In this document: positions 18,088 to 26,775 of the stretch, piece after piece | Position numbering within the stretch: the stretch's first letter is position 1 | How the letters are laid out: each line of letters begins with the position of its first letter | Assembly (NCBI RefSeq): GCF_000242915.1 | Contig: NZ_AFRZ01000001.1 | Coordinates: forward strand, 2,480,001-2,544,000 | Direction: 5' to 3' | DNA from: Sulfurimonas gotlandica GD1 | GTDB lineage: Bacteria > Campylobacterota > Campylobacteria > Campylobacterales > Sulfurimonadaceae | Length of the DNA: 64,000 nucleotides | Made by a program: the position numbers and the translations under genes | The notes under the pieces: generated by a model | Told to the model about the DNA's origin: nothing | The model's database searches: none | Seen by the model: the letters and a program-made list of their open reading frames with translations, nothing else

Positions 18088-19793
18088 TAGCGAAAATTAA
18101 CCCTATTTATCTTCGGTTTGTATGTAGGATCTTCTCCTGCTACTGTCCATAGCTTTTTAGCCATAGCACTTATAGAGTGAGAGAATTCTTCATCTATCGG
18201 CTCTAAAAAGTCTACATCAGCGAAGTTAGTTTTTAGCAGACTTTTTTCGTACTCAAATCCTGAACTCGTCGGTTCAAGTTTTAGAGCTTTTCCACTTTGA
18301 AGGTTTGCTAAAACCCATAGAGCCAAGAACTCTTCTGAAAACTTGTTAAGTATGGCATCTGAGAACTCTTCGAAGTTGCTGTATTCGCTGAGTTCGTATA
18401 ACTTTATGATAAGTTCTAGTGTCTCATACAGATGCACAAGTGGAACCATAGAAAAGAGCATACGTCCTACACTCTGACCTGTTGTGTGTACAGCACCTAT
18501 GAAGATTCTTGCACCTCCATCTGTGTCGCCAAAGTTGTTAGTCTTTAAACCAACCAGACCTATGTCTGTATGTCTGTGTCTTCCACAACCTTTGATACAT
18601 CCGGAAAAACCGACTGTGATGCCATGCTCTGCTATCTTAGTAAGTGGCAGGTATTGAGTTTCGTTCTTGATACTCCAAAATGAATAAGGGCAGAGGCTTC
18701 CTGCACAAGTGATGATAGTCGAGCTCTCTTTTGGAGATGCAAACGGTGTAGATGCTTCTTTTAGACCAAGAAGGTAGATGTTCTGATCAACCCCGATTCT
18801 TATCTCCACACTGTTTTGGGATGCAAACTTTGAGATCTCTTTCATCTCATCTACGTTTAGGCGAGCAAAGTCTGTCTGGTAGCAGTAAGAGAAAGTTCCG
18901 TCTTTTAGCTCTTCATGAGCAGAGAATAATTTTTTCTCCAGTTGCAGCTCTCCGCCATGCTCAAAAGCTTTTCCATACTCTTTTTCTATGTGGGCCTTTA
19001 AAACATTCAGTCCAATATCTTCTATAAGATAAAAGAGACGAGTTTTAGAGCGAGAAAAGCGTGAACCGTGAAGGTAAAATGCTTCTACGAAAGCTTTGAA
19101 AAAGTCAAATACTTGCGTCTCTAGTAAAAAGATATCTGCATCTTGAGCAATATCTGTATTTTTACCGCCCATGTAAACATTAAAACCGTAAACATCATTC
19201 TTTTTAGCTAGCGCAAAGTAGAGATCATTTGCGAAAAATGATGTAACACTTGCGCTGTTTCCTGAGATGCCGATAGATACACGACGAGGAAGCATCCCAA
19301 CATAGCGAGGATTTTTAACTATGTAATCTTGCATCTGCATGATGATAGGATAAGCTTCTATTTCGCTGTATTTTCCGCGACCATCAAAAGCATCTGAAAC
19401 GATATTTCTGATGTTATCACCAAAACTCTGCCATGTTGTAAGACCATGAGAATTTAGTTTTTTCCAAATTGCCAAAACATCATCAACATCAATATCATGA
19501 AGTTGTAGACCGCCTCTAGCAGTTGTGATGACAGTTAAGTCAAACTCTTCAACTACGTCAGCTATATAAGAAAATTGTTCAGTTGTAATTCTTCCTGCGG
19601 GAACACGAAGACGCATAGTAAACTCATCTTCTAAAAAGTCAGTAGTAAAGATACCAAAATCTTGAAGGAAAAATCTATCTCCCTCTCCTAGGTTCTCGAA
19701 GTCAAGGTCTTCAAACTCTTCAAAGTAGTCAATTGGTCTAAGTCTGGCTTTGTATCTTTCACGTTTGTTTAGTTTTGGTTCTTCTGTTTGCAT
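18087..19793 (-). CDS. siroheme nitrite/sulfite reductase (ferredoxin-dependent type)
   Basis: The frame extends to a TTG at 19802, but GGAG lies 9 nt before the ATG at 19793, giving 568 residues. It has two ferredoxin-like half domains and the siroheme/[4Fe-4S] cysteine pairs, CAGSLC (near 365) and GCIKGCG (near 402). The family reduces nitrite to ammonia or sulfite to sulfide with six electrons. Because a second siroheme reductase sits in the cys operon at 55864-57453, this copy is more likely the assimilatory nitrite reductase (NirA-like). It lies downstream of the nrdD/nrdG genes and is followed by a tiny lipoprotein gene. Confidence 0.85.
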   Translation of the reverse strand: MQTEEPKLNKRERYKARLRPIDYFEEFEDLDFENLGEGDRFFLQDFGIFTTDFLEDEFTMRLRVPAGRITTEQFSYIADVVEEFDLTVITTARGGLQLHDIDVDDVLAIWKKLNSHGLTTWQSFGDNIRNIVSDAFDGRGKYSEIEAYPIIMQMQDYIVKNPRYVGMLPRRVSIGISGNSASVTSFFANDLYFALAKKNDVYGFNVYMGGKNTDIAQDADIFLLETQVFDFFKAFVEAFYLHGSRFSRSKTRLFYLIEDIGLNVLKAHIEKEYGKAFEHGGELQLEKKLFSAHEELKDGTFSYCYQTDFARLNVDEMKEISKFASQNSVEIRIGVDQNIYLLGLKEASTPFASPKESSTIITCAGSLCPYSFWSIKNETQYLPLTKIAEHGITVGFSGCIKGCGRHRHTDIGLVGLKTNNFGDTDGGARIFIGAVHTTGQSVGRMLFSMVPLVHLYETLELIIKLYELSEYSNFEEFSDAILNKFSEEFLALWVLANLQSGKALKLEPTSSGFEYEKSLLKTNFADVDFLEPIDEEFSHSISAMAKKLWTVAGEDPTYKPKINRVNFR

Positions 19794-19861
19794 AAAAATC
19801 AACTCCGATATTTCTTATGCTTTATTCTATCTAATAATTATTATAAATTTATTGATATATG

Positions 19862-20566
19862 TTAACGCCAGACAATATTTAGTCTGTCTGAGAGAAGTGA
19901 AGCGTCAAAAGAGTTAGATGCAGCTTCTAGGTTACCTATGCTCTCTCCTGTATCTTGAAACTTTTGTATGTAGTAGTTTTTGTCATAACCTCTTTTAACT
20001 AGATCTTTTATGATGTCGTTTATGTCATCTTCGCTGAGTAGGTCGTTGTGAAGAGTTGTTCTTGCTTCAAAATCTTTGAAGTTATTTATGAGAAAGTCCA
20101 GTGTCTTTGAAAACTCATCATACTTGTTTGAGTGGGTGATTTGTGTAAACTTCTCTTTTGGTGCTTTGTAGTCAAGTGCTACAAAATCGAGCAATTCTAG
20201 CTCTACGAGCTCTTTTACTTTTGAAAAATATGTTCCATTAGTGTCTAGTTTTATCTTAAAGCCAAGTTTTTTTACGGCTTTACAAAACTCTACCAAGTCA
20301 TGTGAACTTGCTTCTCCGCCAGAGAGGACTACAGCCTCTAAAAGGTTCACTCTTGAGTGTAAAAACTCTAAAACTTCATCAATGGTATAGCTTCCACTGT
20401 TGGAAAAAACAATTGCTTTGTTGTAACAGTAGTCGCATCTCATGTTGCATCCGCTAAACCACACTATACAAGCTAGATGGTCAGGATAGTCAACATGAGT
20501 GAATTTTGTTACATCATAGACTGATTTTTTAGCACTCAGTGAATTGCTTTCGTTGTTTATGCTCAC
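19862..20566 (-). CDS. nrdG: anaerobic ribonucleotide reductase activase (radical SAM)
   Basis: The 234-residue protein carries the radical SAM signature CNMRCDYC near residue 40 and the VVLSGGE motif. The start is a GTG that lies inside the upstream NrdD-tail gene (38-bp overlap), with AGGA at a suitable distance before it. NrdG-type activases use S-adenosylmethionine to place the radical on the glycine of NrdD; here that glycine is in the small protein encoded immediately upstream. The neighbouring genes strongly support this role over other pyruvate-formate-lyase-activase-like proteins. Confidence 0.85.
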   Translation of the reverse strand: MSINNESNSLSAKKSVYDVTKFTHVDYPDHLACIVWFSGCNMRCDYCYNKAIVFSNSGSYTIDEVLEFLHSRVNLLEAVVLSGGEASSHDLVEFCKAVKKLGFKIKLDTNGTYFSKVKELVELELLDFVALDYKAPKEKFTQITHSNKYDEFSKTLDFLINNFKDFEARTTLHNDLLSEDDINDIIKDLVKRGYDKNYYIQKFQDTGESIGNLEAASNSFDASLLSDRLNIVWR

Positions 20567-20681
20567 CAGTTTTTCCTACATTGAAACTCTCTACTGGTCT
20601 GTGGTAACCCATAACTCTTGTGTATACAATACATTTTTGTCTTTTGTCTTTTAGTAATGCTAATGCTTCATTTTTACTCAT
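20529..20681 (-). CDS. detached glycyl-radical C-terminal domain of NrdD, 50 residues
   Basis: This short gene starts 33 nt after the nrdD stop, in a different frame, with AAGGA upstream of its ATG. After a 15-residue charged leader it reads CIVYTRVMGYHRPVESFNVG, then ends with a GEHKQRKQF tail. RVMGY matches the RxxGY glycyl-radical site at the C terminus of ordinary NrdD, and RPVxxxNxGK is the conserved continuation. The large NrdD subunit ends just before this point. The small peptide must therefore associate with it to give an active enzyme. It overlaps nrdG by 38 bp. The call rests on motif match and context. Confidence 0.85.
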   Translation of the reverse strand: MSKNEALALLKDKRQKCIVYTRVMGYHRPVESFNVGKTGEHKQRKQFTEC

Positions 20682-20713
20682 AATAATATATTTCCTTTTG
20701 TTTTTGGTTTGGT

Positions 20714-22822
20714 TTATGAAATTTCTAGTTTCAGGTTTTCTTGCTCGTGAATCAATTCTTCATCACATTTCGGGCAGTACTCATGCTCTCCAGTAATGTA
20801 TCCGTGTTTTGGACAAACTGAGAAAAGAGGTGTAACAGTTATGTATGGAAGCCTAAAGTTAGAGATAACATTTTTCACTAACTTTCTACACGCTTCAGTT
20901 GAACTAACTTGTTCTTTCATGTATAGATGCAGAACTGTTCCGCCTGTATATTTACACTGCAAGTCGTCTTGAAGCGTCAGTGCTTCAAACGGATCGTTAG
21001 TTAAATCAACCGGAATCTGAGATGAATTAGTATAGTAAATATTCTCACCCATTCCAGCTTGTAAAATCGAGTCACCGTATCTCTTCTTGTCTTCTTTAGC
21101 AAATCTGTATGTAGTTCCTTCAGCAGGTGTAGCTTCAAGGTTGTAAAGGTTCCCAGTGTCTTCTTGAAACTCAACCATTCTATCTCTCATATGGTTTAAA
21201 AGTTCAGTCGCTAGTTCTATTCCTGCTTCTGAGCTAACATCATAAGCATCTGAAGTGAAGTTTCTTATCATCTCATTGATTCCGTTTACACCGATAGTTG
21301 AGAAGTGGTTTTTAAAACCTGGTAAGTATCTCTGAGTGTATGGGAAAAGTCCTCTGTCATACATCTCTTGGATGAAGACACGTTTTTTCTCTAAAGTGTT
21401 TTTCGCATGGTTCATAAGTTGGTCGATGCGAATCATAAGAGCTTCTTTGTCACCTTTGTAAAGGAAACCGAGTCTAGCCATATTCAGTGTTACAACACCG
21501 ATACTACCAGTCATCTCAGCACTTCCAAAAAGACCGCCACCACGTTTAAGCAGCTCTCTTAGGTCAAGTTGCAGTCTACAGCACATACTTCTAACATGTC
21601 CAGGTTTATATGCTTCTTCGTTTTCTACAAGGTTTCCATCAGCATCTCTTTTGTATTGAGAACCGATGAAATTTTGAAAGTATGATGAACCTATTTTTGC
21701 CGTGTTTTCAAAAAGAATATCAGTATTTTCACCATACCAGTCAAAATCTTCTGTAATATTTACAGTAGGAATAGGAAATGTAAAAGGTTGACCTGTCTTG
21801 TCACCCTCTGTCATAATCTCATAATAAGCTTTGTTTATAAGGTTCATTTCCGGTTGAAAGTATTTGTATGTCATATTTTCTAAAGAGTTACAGCCTCTTA
21901 TCTTAGCTTCAGCTTCTAGTTCACTGTCAAGAAGGTTCTTAAACAGGTGAAGCTGTTTAGATGTAGGGAACTGATCTTTAAGATCATCAGGAACAGTCCA
22001 GTCAATAGTTACATTTGTAAATGGAGACTGACCCCAACGTGCAGGTACATTTAGGTTATAGATAAAACTTCTTACAGCTTTTTTAATTTCTTTATACGGA
22101 AGCTTGTCACGAAAAACGTAAGGAGCTAAGTAAGTATCAAAAGATGAAAATGCCTGAGCACCTGCCCACTCACTCTGTAAGATGCCAAGAAAGTTAGCCA
22201 TCTGTCCAAGAGCTTCACGGAAATGCTTAGGCGCATCACTCTCAACTCTCCCACGAACACCGTTAAAACCTTCATCTAAAAGAACACGAAGACTCCAGCC
22301 TGCACAGTAACCAGTAAGACAGTCTAAATCGTGAATATGATAGTCACCGTCTCTGTGCGCGTGACCCTCTTCTTTTGAGTAGATCTTATCAAGCCAGTAG
22401 TTAGCAATTACTTTTCCAGCAGTGTTGTTTACAAGTCCTGCATTTGAGTAACCAGTGTTAGAGTTTGCTTTGATTCTCCAGTCACTTTTATTGATGTACT
22501 CTTCTATGGTCTGAGTAGAGTTTATGTAAGTTGTATCTTCATCTAAAAGAGAGTCTCTTTGCATCTTGTGCATATGTCTGTAAAGGATGAAAGAGCGCAT
22601 AACATCGAAGTATCTTCCTTTGTAAAGCTCTTTTTCTATAGCATCTTGGATGTCTTCAACAGCAACAACACGTTTGTTTTTTAAACGATCAAGTACATTA
22701 AAAAAGATAGAACTGTCATAAGTGATATTCTCACTCTTAAAAGCTTTTTTAATTGCATCTTCGATTTTAAAAGATAAGAACTCTTTGTGTGTGCCATCTC
22801 TCTTTAGAATATTTTCAACCAT
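20714..22822 (-). CDS. nrdD: anaerobic ribonucleoside-triphosphate reductase, large part lacking the glycyl-radical site
   Basis: The 702-residue protein has an N-terminal ATP-cone (about 1-90) and the NrdD catalytic barrel, for example HRDGDYHIHDLDCLTGYC and WAGAQAFSSFDTY. It ends with the zinc-binding cysteines CPKHG (near 669) and CPKC (near 683) and about 15 more residues. In single-chain NrdD the RxxGY radical motif follows these cysteines; here it is absent and encoded by the next gene. It makes deoxyribonucleotides under anoxia with NrdG. Its upstream region has direct repeats of TGTGTCACT (near 22891-22911) that could be a regulatory site. Confidence 0.92.
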   Translation of the reverse strand: MVENILKRDGTHKEFLSFKIEDAIKKAFKSENITYDSSIFFNVLDRLKNKRVVAVEDIQDAIEKELYKGRYFDVMRSFILYRHMHKMQRDSLLDEDTTYINSTQTIEEYINKSDWRIKANSNTGYSNAGLVNNTAGKVIANYWLDKIYSKEEGHAHRDGDYHIHDLDCLTGYCAGWSLRVLLDEGFNGVRGRVESDAPKHFREALGQMANFLGILQSEWAGAQAFSSFDTYLAPYVFRDKLPYKEIKKAVRSFIYNLNVPARWGQSPFTNVTIDWTVPDDLKDQFPTSKQLHLFKNLLDSELEAEAKIRGCNSLENMTYKYFQPEMNLINKAYYEIMTEGDKTGQPFTFPIPTVNITEDFDWYGENTDILFENTAKIGSSYFQNFIGSQYKRDADGNLVENEEAYKPGHVRSMCCRLQLDLRELLKRGGGLFGSAEMTGSIGVVTLNMARLGFLYKGDKEALMIRIDQLMNHAKNTLEKKRVFIQEMYDRGLFPYTQRYLPGFKNHFSTIGVNGINEMIRNFTSDAYDVSSEAGIELATELLNHMRDRMVEFQEDTGNLYNLEATPAEGTTYRFAKEDKKRYGDSILQAGMGENIYYTNSSQIPVDLTNDPFEALTLQDDLQCKYTGGTVLHLYMKEQVSSTEACRKLVKNVISNFRLPYITVTPLFSVCPKHGYITGEHEYCPKCDEELIHEQENLKLEIS

Positions 22823-22933
22823 ATACGGACTCCCTTTGAATAGTAAAGTGAATTTTAATAGAAGATGATTTAAACATTGATAACAAATTGTGTCACTTAT
22901 GTGTCACTAAAAGCTCTATTAATTGCTATAGGG

Positions 22934-22939
22934 TATAAT
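22934..22939 (+). promoter_or_regulatory. -10 box with predicted leaderless start
   Basis: TATAAT ends 5 nt before the first ATG (22945) and 8 nt before the second ATG of the following gene. No ribosome binding site is present. The divergent nrdD gene starts about 120 bp away. Confidence 0.5.
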
Positions 22940-22944
22940 TACGC

Positions 22945-23391
22945 ATGATGAAAAAAACAGAAAAAATTTTAGAAATTTGGCATAAGCATTTTGCTGACGA
23001 GGAAAAACAATATTCTGAGTTTGAAAGTTCAGATATTGAGTATTTTGTAGGTTGTATGTTGTACAATCACTTTAACTTCTCTACGGCTCTTGATACGATG
23101 AAGACTATAGATCTTTCATATGACTTTTTAGCATCTTGTGATGAAGAGTATGATGAGATTATGGCTATCGTAAAGAGTATAGAGTTTGATGATGAGAAAG
23201 ATAGAATAGAGTTCTTGCAAAACTTCATAGCTCAGGCACAGAAGAAATACACTAATGATGAACTATATCTTTTAAATCGTCTAGGAAATCATGTAGCTGG
23301 AGTAGCACAGAGATATATAAGTGGTGAAGAGGCCAAAAAAGTAGACTTTGTAGCTCCAACCAAAACATTTGTAAACCCTCTTTTGAGATAA
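22945..23391 (+). CDS. conserved-looking hypothetical protein, 148 residues
   Basis: I do not recognise this protein. It is acidic, predicted mostly helical and soluble, without signal peptide or membrane segment, and contains a stretch rich in Asp/Glu (CDEEYDEIMAIVKSIEFDDE). Two tandem ATG codons open the frame just after a -10 box, so the start is probably leaderless at 22945. It is followed by the ThiE-like gene with only 2 bp between stop and start, so the two are probably cotranscribed. Codon use is like its neighbours. Confidence 0.75.
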   Translation: MMKKTEKILEIWHKHFADEEKQYSEFESSDIEYFVGCMLYNHFNFSTALDTMKTIDLSYDFLASCDEEYDEIMAIVKSIEFDDEKDRIEFLQNFIAQAQKKYTNDELYLLNRLGNHVAGVAQRYISGEEAKKVDFVAPTKTFVNPLLR

Positions 23392-23393
23392 AT

Positions 23394-23945
23394 ATGCAGA
23401 AGTATCTGATAACTTCAAGAGAATTTTATACAGATACACCTGCAATCTTTCGCAACATCTTGCATGAGCAGTTTGCTCGGCATAGACCTACTTACGCTCT
23501 TTACAGAGATAAATCAAACCCAAACTATGATATTCAGGCAGCTCATTTTGTGGAAGTGTGTAATCAGTTTGAAACTATAAAGAGTTTCATCCATAGAGAT
23601 GCAGAGTTAGCAAAAAAACTAGAAGCTACAGGTGTGCATCTGACATCAACACAGTTTGATGAGATAACTATAGCAAAAGAGCTTGGTCTTGAAGTAATCA
23701 TAAGCACTCATACTCATGATGAAGTCATAAAAGCTAAAAAACTTGGAGCAGATGCTGTGACATACAGCCCTGTTTTTGCATCCCCTGGAAAAGGCGAACC
23801 AAAGGGTATTAAAGACTTAAAAGATATTTTAAACAAGTGTGAGATAAAAGTATTTGCTCTTGGAGGTATAGTAGATTCTGAGCAAGTAAAAGCCATAGAA
23901 GAGACAGAGGCTTACGGTTTTGCTTCTATTCGCTACTTTTATTGA
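23394..23945 (+). CDS. ThiE-like thiamine phosphate synthase family protein
   Basis: The 183-residue protein has the TENI/ThiE barrel landmarks GVHLTSTQFDE, VIISTHTHDEVIKAKKLGADAVTYSPVF and ALGGI near the C terminus. ThiE joins the pyrimidine and thiazole phosphates to thiamine phosphate. At 183 residues it is shorter than the usual 200-220, and the N terminus is divergent, so it may be a TenI-like or non-canonical member. It sits directly after an unknown gene; no other thiamine-synthesis gene is in the window, though a thiamine-binding-family protein lies at 33054-33377. Confidence 0.75.
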   Translation: MQKYLITSREFYTDTPAIFRNILHEQFARHRPTYALYRDKSNPNYDIQAAHFVEVCNQFETIKSFIHRDAELAKKLEATGVHLTSTQFDEITIAKELGLEVIISTHTHDEVIKAKKLGADAVTYSPVFASPGKGEPKGIKDLKDILNKCEIKVFALGGIVDSEQVKAIEETEAYGFASIRYFY

Positions 23946-24018
23946 CTCTTGATTTTTGTTAATTGATTTAAGCAAAAACAATATATAATAGTTACAGTTT
24001 AATTCAAAGGAAGTCTGT

Positions 24019-24213
24019 ATGGCAAAGAATCTGAAGAAAAAAGTAATTAAAAAAGTTGTTGCAAAAGCAACTAAGAAAGCGGTTGCAAAAAAAGTTGTTA
24101 AGAAAAAAGACGCTAAGTCTGTAGCAAAAAGCATAACGAAAAGTGTTGCTAAGAAAAAACCGGCTAATAAAAAAGCTGCAAAGAAAATCGTAAAAAAAGT
24201 TCTAAAAAAATAG
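24019..24213 (+). CDS. histone H1-like Lys/Ala/Val-rich protein
   Basis: The 64-residue peptide is built almost entirely of Lys, Ala and Val in short repeats such as KKVVAK and KKAVAKK, with almost no acidic residues. This resembles the C-terminal tails of eukaryotic histone H1 and bacterial H1-like proteins such as Chlamydia Hc2 or AlgP tails. AAAGGAAG precedes the ATG, and TATAAT lies further upstream, so it appears expressed. Nucleoid or nucleic-acid binding is likely from charge alone. An AT-only inverted repeat follows the stop and overlaps the end of the converging gene. Confidence 0.7.
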   Translation: MAKNLKKKVIKKVVAKATKKAVAKKVVKKKDAKSVAKSITKSVAKKKPANKKAAKKIVKKVLKK

Positions 24214-24218
24214 TATAA

Positions 24219-25457
24219 TTATTTTTTTAAACTACCGGCTAGGTGTCCACTAGCAAAAGACCATTGGAGGTTATAGCCTCCACATGGACCATCAAGATTC
24301 ATAACTTCTCCACAAAAATACAATCCATCTATAATTTTACTCTGCATTGTTTTTGGGTCTATCTCTTTTAAAACTATACCGCCTCGCGTAATCATCGCCA
24401 TTTTAAAGCCATCATGTCCTGTAACAGTAAGCGGTGTCCATGCAAGATAGTTTATAAGTTTCGCTCTTGAGAGTCCAGGGATGGATTTTAATTTTGCATC
24501 TGGGTCTGGAAGAGTGAGTTTACATAATTCTAAAGACAAGGCTTCTGGAAGTAGTGTAGAGACGAGTTCTTTCATTGTTGCATCTGGGTTCTTTAGAACT
24601 TCATCTTTTAGATGCTTGGTTATTTGTTCTTCATTCATGCCTTTTGTAAGATTTACAAGAATAGGAACTTCCCCATATTTACTTATGAGCGGTGTTATCT
24701 CTCTTGCAAAATCCAAAACAACAGGACCTCGGATGCCGCTTTTTGTGAAGATTAGATCACCTGAAGCTTTTAATTTTTTATGCTTTTTGATATCTACACG
24801 AAGTTCAGCTTTTGCTATGGTATCAGCACGACAGTTTCCAACCCACTCTTCTTTAGTCTTTAATGGCATCATTGCAGGATGAAGCTCAGTAGTCTTATGT
24901 CCAAGCTCGTGAGCAAGAGAGTAACCATCACCCTCAGCACCTAAAACAGGATAGCCTAAACCTCCGGTTGCAATGATGACATTAGAAGAAAAAAATGTGT
25001 CAGTTGATGTTTGCACTCCGCTGACACGATTGTCTTCACTAAGTAATTTCTCTACTTTTTGTGAGCATAAAACATCTATTTTGACTCTTTGCATCTCGTC
25101 TTGAAGTGCTGAGATGATTGTAGCAGAACTGTGTGAAGTTGGAAATACTCTAAAGCCGTCTGGTGCATGAGTCTCAACCCCTATTTCTTTAAAAAACTCT
25201 ATGAGATTTTTATGATTAAACCGATTTAGTGCATCTTGCATAAAGCGACCGTCTCTTCCAAATTTTGCCATAAACTCTTCATTTGAGAGTGTGTTTGTAA
25301 GATTACAGCGGCCACCGCCTGTAGCGCGAAGCTTTGCAGCAATTTGAGAGAGTTTTTCAAGTAACAGAACTTTTTTGCCATTTCTTGCCGCCCTTATGGC
25401 AGCTATCATCCCCGCAGCTCCGGCTCCAACAACGATAAGATCATAGTTTTTTGACAA
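24219..25457 (-). CDS. HI0933-family FAD-dependent oxidoreductase
   Basis: The 412-residue protein begins with a dinucleotide-binding motif (VVGAGAAGMIAAIRAA) and has the HI0933 family marks ATGGGRCNLTN near residue 48, ATGGLGYP mid-protein, and CGEVMNLDGPCGGYNLQWS at the C terminus. Members bind FAD; the substrate is not firmly known and the names aminoacetone oxidase or YhiN-like are used. It converges with the H1-like gene and diverges from the lipoprotein gene, with a 57-bp intergenic region. Confidence 0.9.
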   Translation of the reverse strand: MSKNYDLIVVGAGAAGMIAAIRAARNGKKVLLLEKLSQIAAKLRATGGGRCNLTNTLSNEEFMAKFGRDGRFMQDALNRFNHKNLIEFFKEIGVETHAPDGFRVFPTSHSSATIISALQDEMQRVKIDVLCSQKVEKLLSEDNRVSGVQTSTDTFFSSNVIIATGGLGYPVLGAEGDGYSLAHELGHKTTELHPAMMPLKTKEEWVGNCRADTIAKAELRVDIKKHKKLKASGDLIFTKSGIRGPVVLDFAREITPLISKYGEVPILVNLTKGMNEEQITKHLKDEVLKNPDATMKELVSTLLPEALSLELCKLTLPDPDAKLKSIPGLSRAKLINYLAWTPLTVTGHDGFKMAMITRGGIVLKEIDPKTMQSKIIDGLYFCGEVMNLDGPCGGYNLQWSFASGHLAGSLKK

Positions 25458-25502
25458 GATATATCCTATACTTAATTAGCATTTTAATAAGTGCAATTGT
25501 AG

Positions 25503-25508
25503 TATAAT
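25503..25508 (+). promoter_or_regulatory. -10 box with predicted leaderless start
   Basis: TATAAT, then AAAGTT, then the ATG at 25515: the box ends 6 nt before the start codon and no Shine-Dalgarno sequence fits between. Confidence 0.5.
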
Positions 25509-25514
25509 AAAGTT

Positions 25515-26123
25515 ATGAAAAATCTAATTTTAATATTTTCAACTCTTTTTATTCTATCTGGATGTAGTACAAGCTCTTTGAAACTAAATAAAGACAAAGA
25601 ACTGGTTTTAAAGTATAGCTCCAGTGACTTGTTACTTACCAACAAGGTTATTGATTCCAATTATTTAAACTATAAAGACCTATTTGTGACTATATACAAA
25701 CTCGAAGATGAAAACTCAAGAGTCCTTTTTTATGAAGATGCAAGAACTGCCCAAAACTTTGAGTTTAGACATCGTGGATTATATACGGTTATGTATGTCT
25801 TTGATGATAGAAAAAATTATAATGTTGTATATAGAAGAAATAATCTAAACTTTGTTCAATTCTCACTAAAAGATAAAACATATTTAAATGTTATGATTCA
25901 AGCGAGTGACTCGCAGTTATACTCATATGCTTACGGATTTTCAAACAAAGAGTTTATGGAAATAGCGAATAAAATAAAAGTAAAAGATAGTGAGAAAATA
26001 GGTACCTTAGAACACGAAGGTGTAGTATTTGACTCTTCTTCAAAAGCACTAAGTAACTGGAATGACAAATTAGTCTTTTTTACACCACTTATCAGCCCTC
26101 TACGTTCAATTGGCGGCCGTTGA
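25515..26123 (+). CDS. lipoprotein of unknown function
   Basis: The 202-residue protein starts with a signal peptide and lipobox (LFILSGCSTS, Cys near residue 17), so it should be anchored to the outer or inner membrane. The mature chain alternates strands and turns (LYTVMYVFDDRKNYNVVYRR) with no recognised domain. The stop overlaps the TTG start of the DTW gene by 3 nt, indicating coupling. The short distance between -10 box and ATG predicts a leaderless message. Confidence 0.8.
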   Translation: MKNLILIFSTLFILSGCSTSSLKLNKDKELVLKYSSSDLLLTNKVIDSNYLNYKDLFVTIYKLEDENSRVLFYEDARTAQNFEFRHRGLYTVMYVFDDRKNYNVVYRRNNLNFVQFSLKDKTYLNVMIQASDSQLYSYAYGFSNKEFMEIANKIKVKDSEKIGTLEHEGVVFDSSSKALSNWNDKLVFFTPLISPLRSIGGR

Positions 26124-26773
26124 AGACATATTTTGGAGATAGACAAAAATGCTTTAAGTGTTACCGACCTACAAGCTCATGTATGTGCAAACACATTCAT
26201 AATATAAAGACTAAAACAAAATTCGTTATACTGATGCATCCAAAAGAGTTTAAAAAAGTAAAAAATGGGACAGGGCATCTGACTCATTTAGCTTTAGATA
26301 ACTCGGAACTATTTGTTGGCGTAGACTTCTCAAACCATCAAAAAATAAATGAAATCATAAAAGAGTATGATAGTTACGTAATGTATCCGTCAAAAGATGC
26401 TCTAAATATAAGCCAAACAAATCCTAAAAACAAAAGAGATATGGCTATATTTATTATAGACTCTACATGGTCTTGTTCAGTTAAGATGTTAAGAGAATCT
26501 AAAAACTTACAGTCTCTAAGATATATGAGTTTTGATTCTATAAAGTTGTCTCAGTTTAAGATAAAGCAACAGCCTGCTGAGTTTTGTTTGTCTACGATAG
26601 AATCGACACTGAGTGTACTTGAACTCTTAAACATACATAAGATAGAAAATATTGCCAATGGAGACTTAGAAGAGTTCTTAAACCCATTTGAGCAGATGAT
26701 AGAGTATCAGCAAAAAATAATAGCGAATCCTCTTAGTAATGCTGTGAGGTTTAAACCAAAAAAAGAGAGATAA
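26120..26773 (+). CDS. DTW domain protein (tRNA acp-uridine transferase-like)
   Basis: The 217-residue protein begins at a TTG that overlaps the previous stop (TTGA). This start is supported because the conserved zinc-like cluster CFKCYRPTSSCMC begins at residue 11. The family motif reads DSTW in IIDSTWSCSVKML, with Ser replacing the usual Gly/Ala. DTW enzymes such as TapT transfer the aminocarboxypropyl group from S-adenosylmethionine to uridine in tRNA. The target tRNA is not known here. It is followed 2 bp later by the FIST gene. Confidence 0.85.
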   Translation: MKTYFGDRQKCFKCYRPTSSCMCKHIHNIKTKTKFVILMHPKEFKKVKNGTGHLTHLALDNSELFVGVDFSNHQKINEIIKEYDSYVMYPSKDALNISQTNPKNKRDMAIFIIDSTWSCSVKMLRESKNLQSLRYMSFDSIKLSQFKIKQQPAEFCLSTIESTLSVLELLNIHKIENIANGDLEEFLNPFEQMIEYQQKIIANPLSNAVRFKPKKER

Positions 26774-26775
26774 TA

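Noticed and set aside
20529-20716. Programmed frameshift joining nrdD and its tail
   Set aside because: The nrdD stop is followed by 32 nt containing a ribosome binding site and a proper ATG, and no slippery sequence was seen at the end of nrdD.
24204-24231. AT-only inverted repeat after the H1-like gene as a terminator
   Set aside because: It consists only of A and T runs and overlaps the end of the converging gene; the pairing is weak and may be chance.
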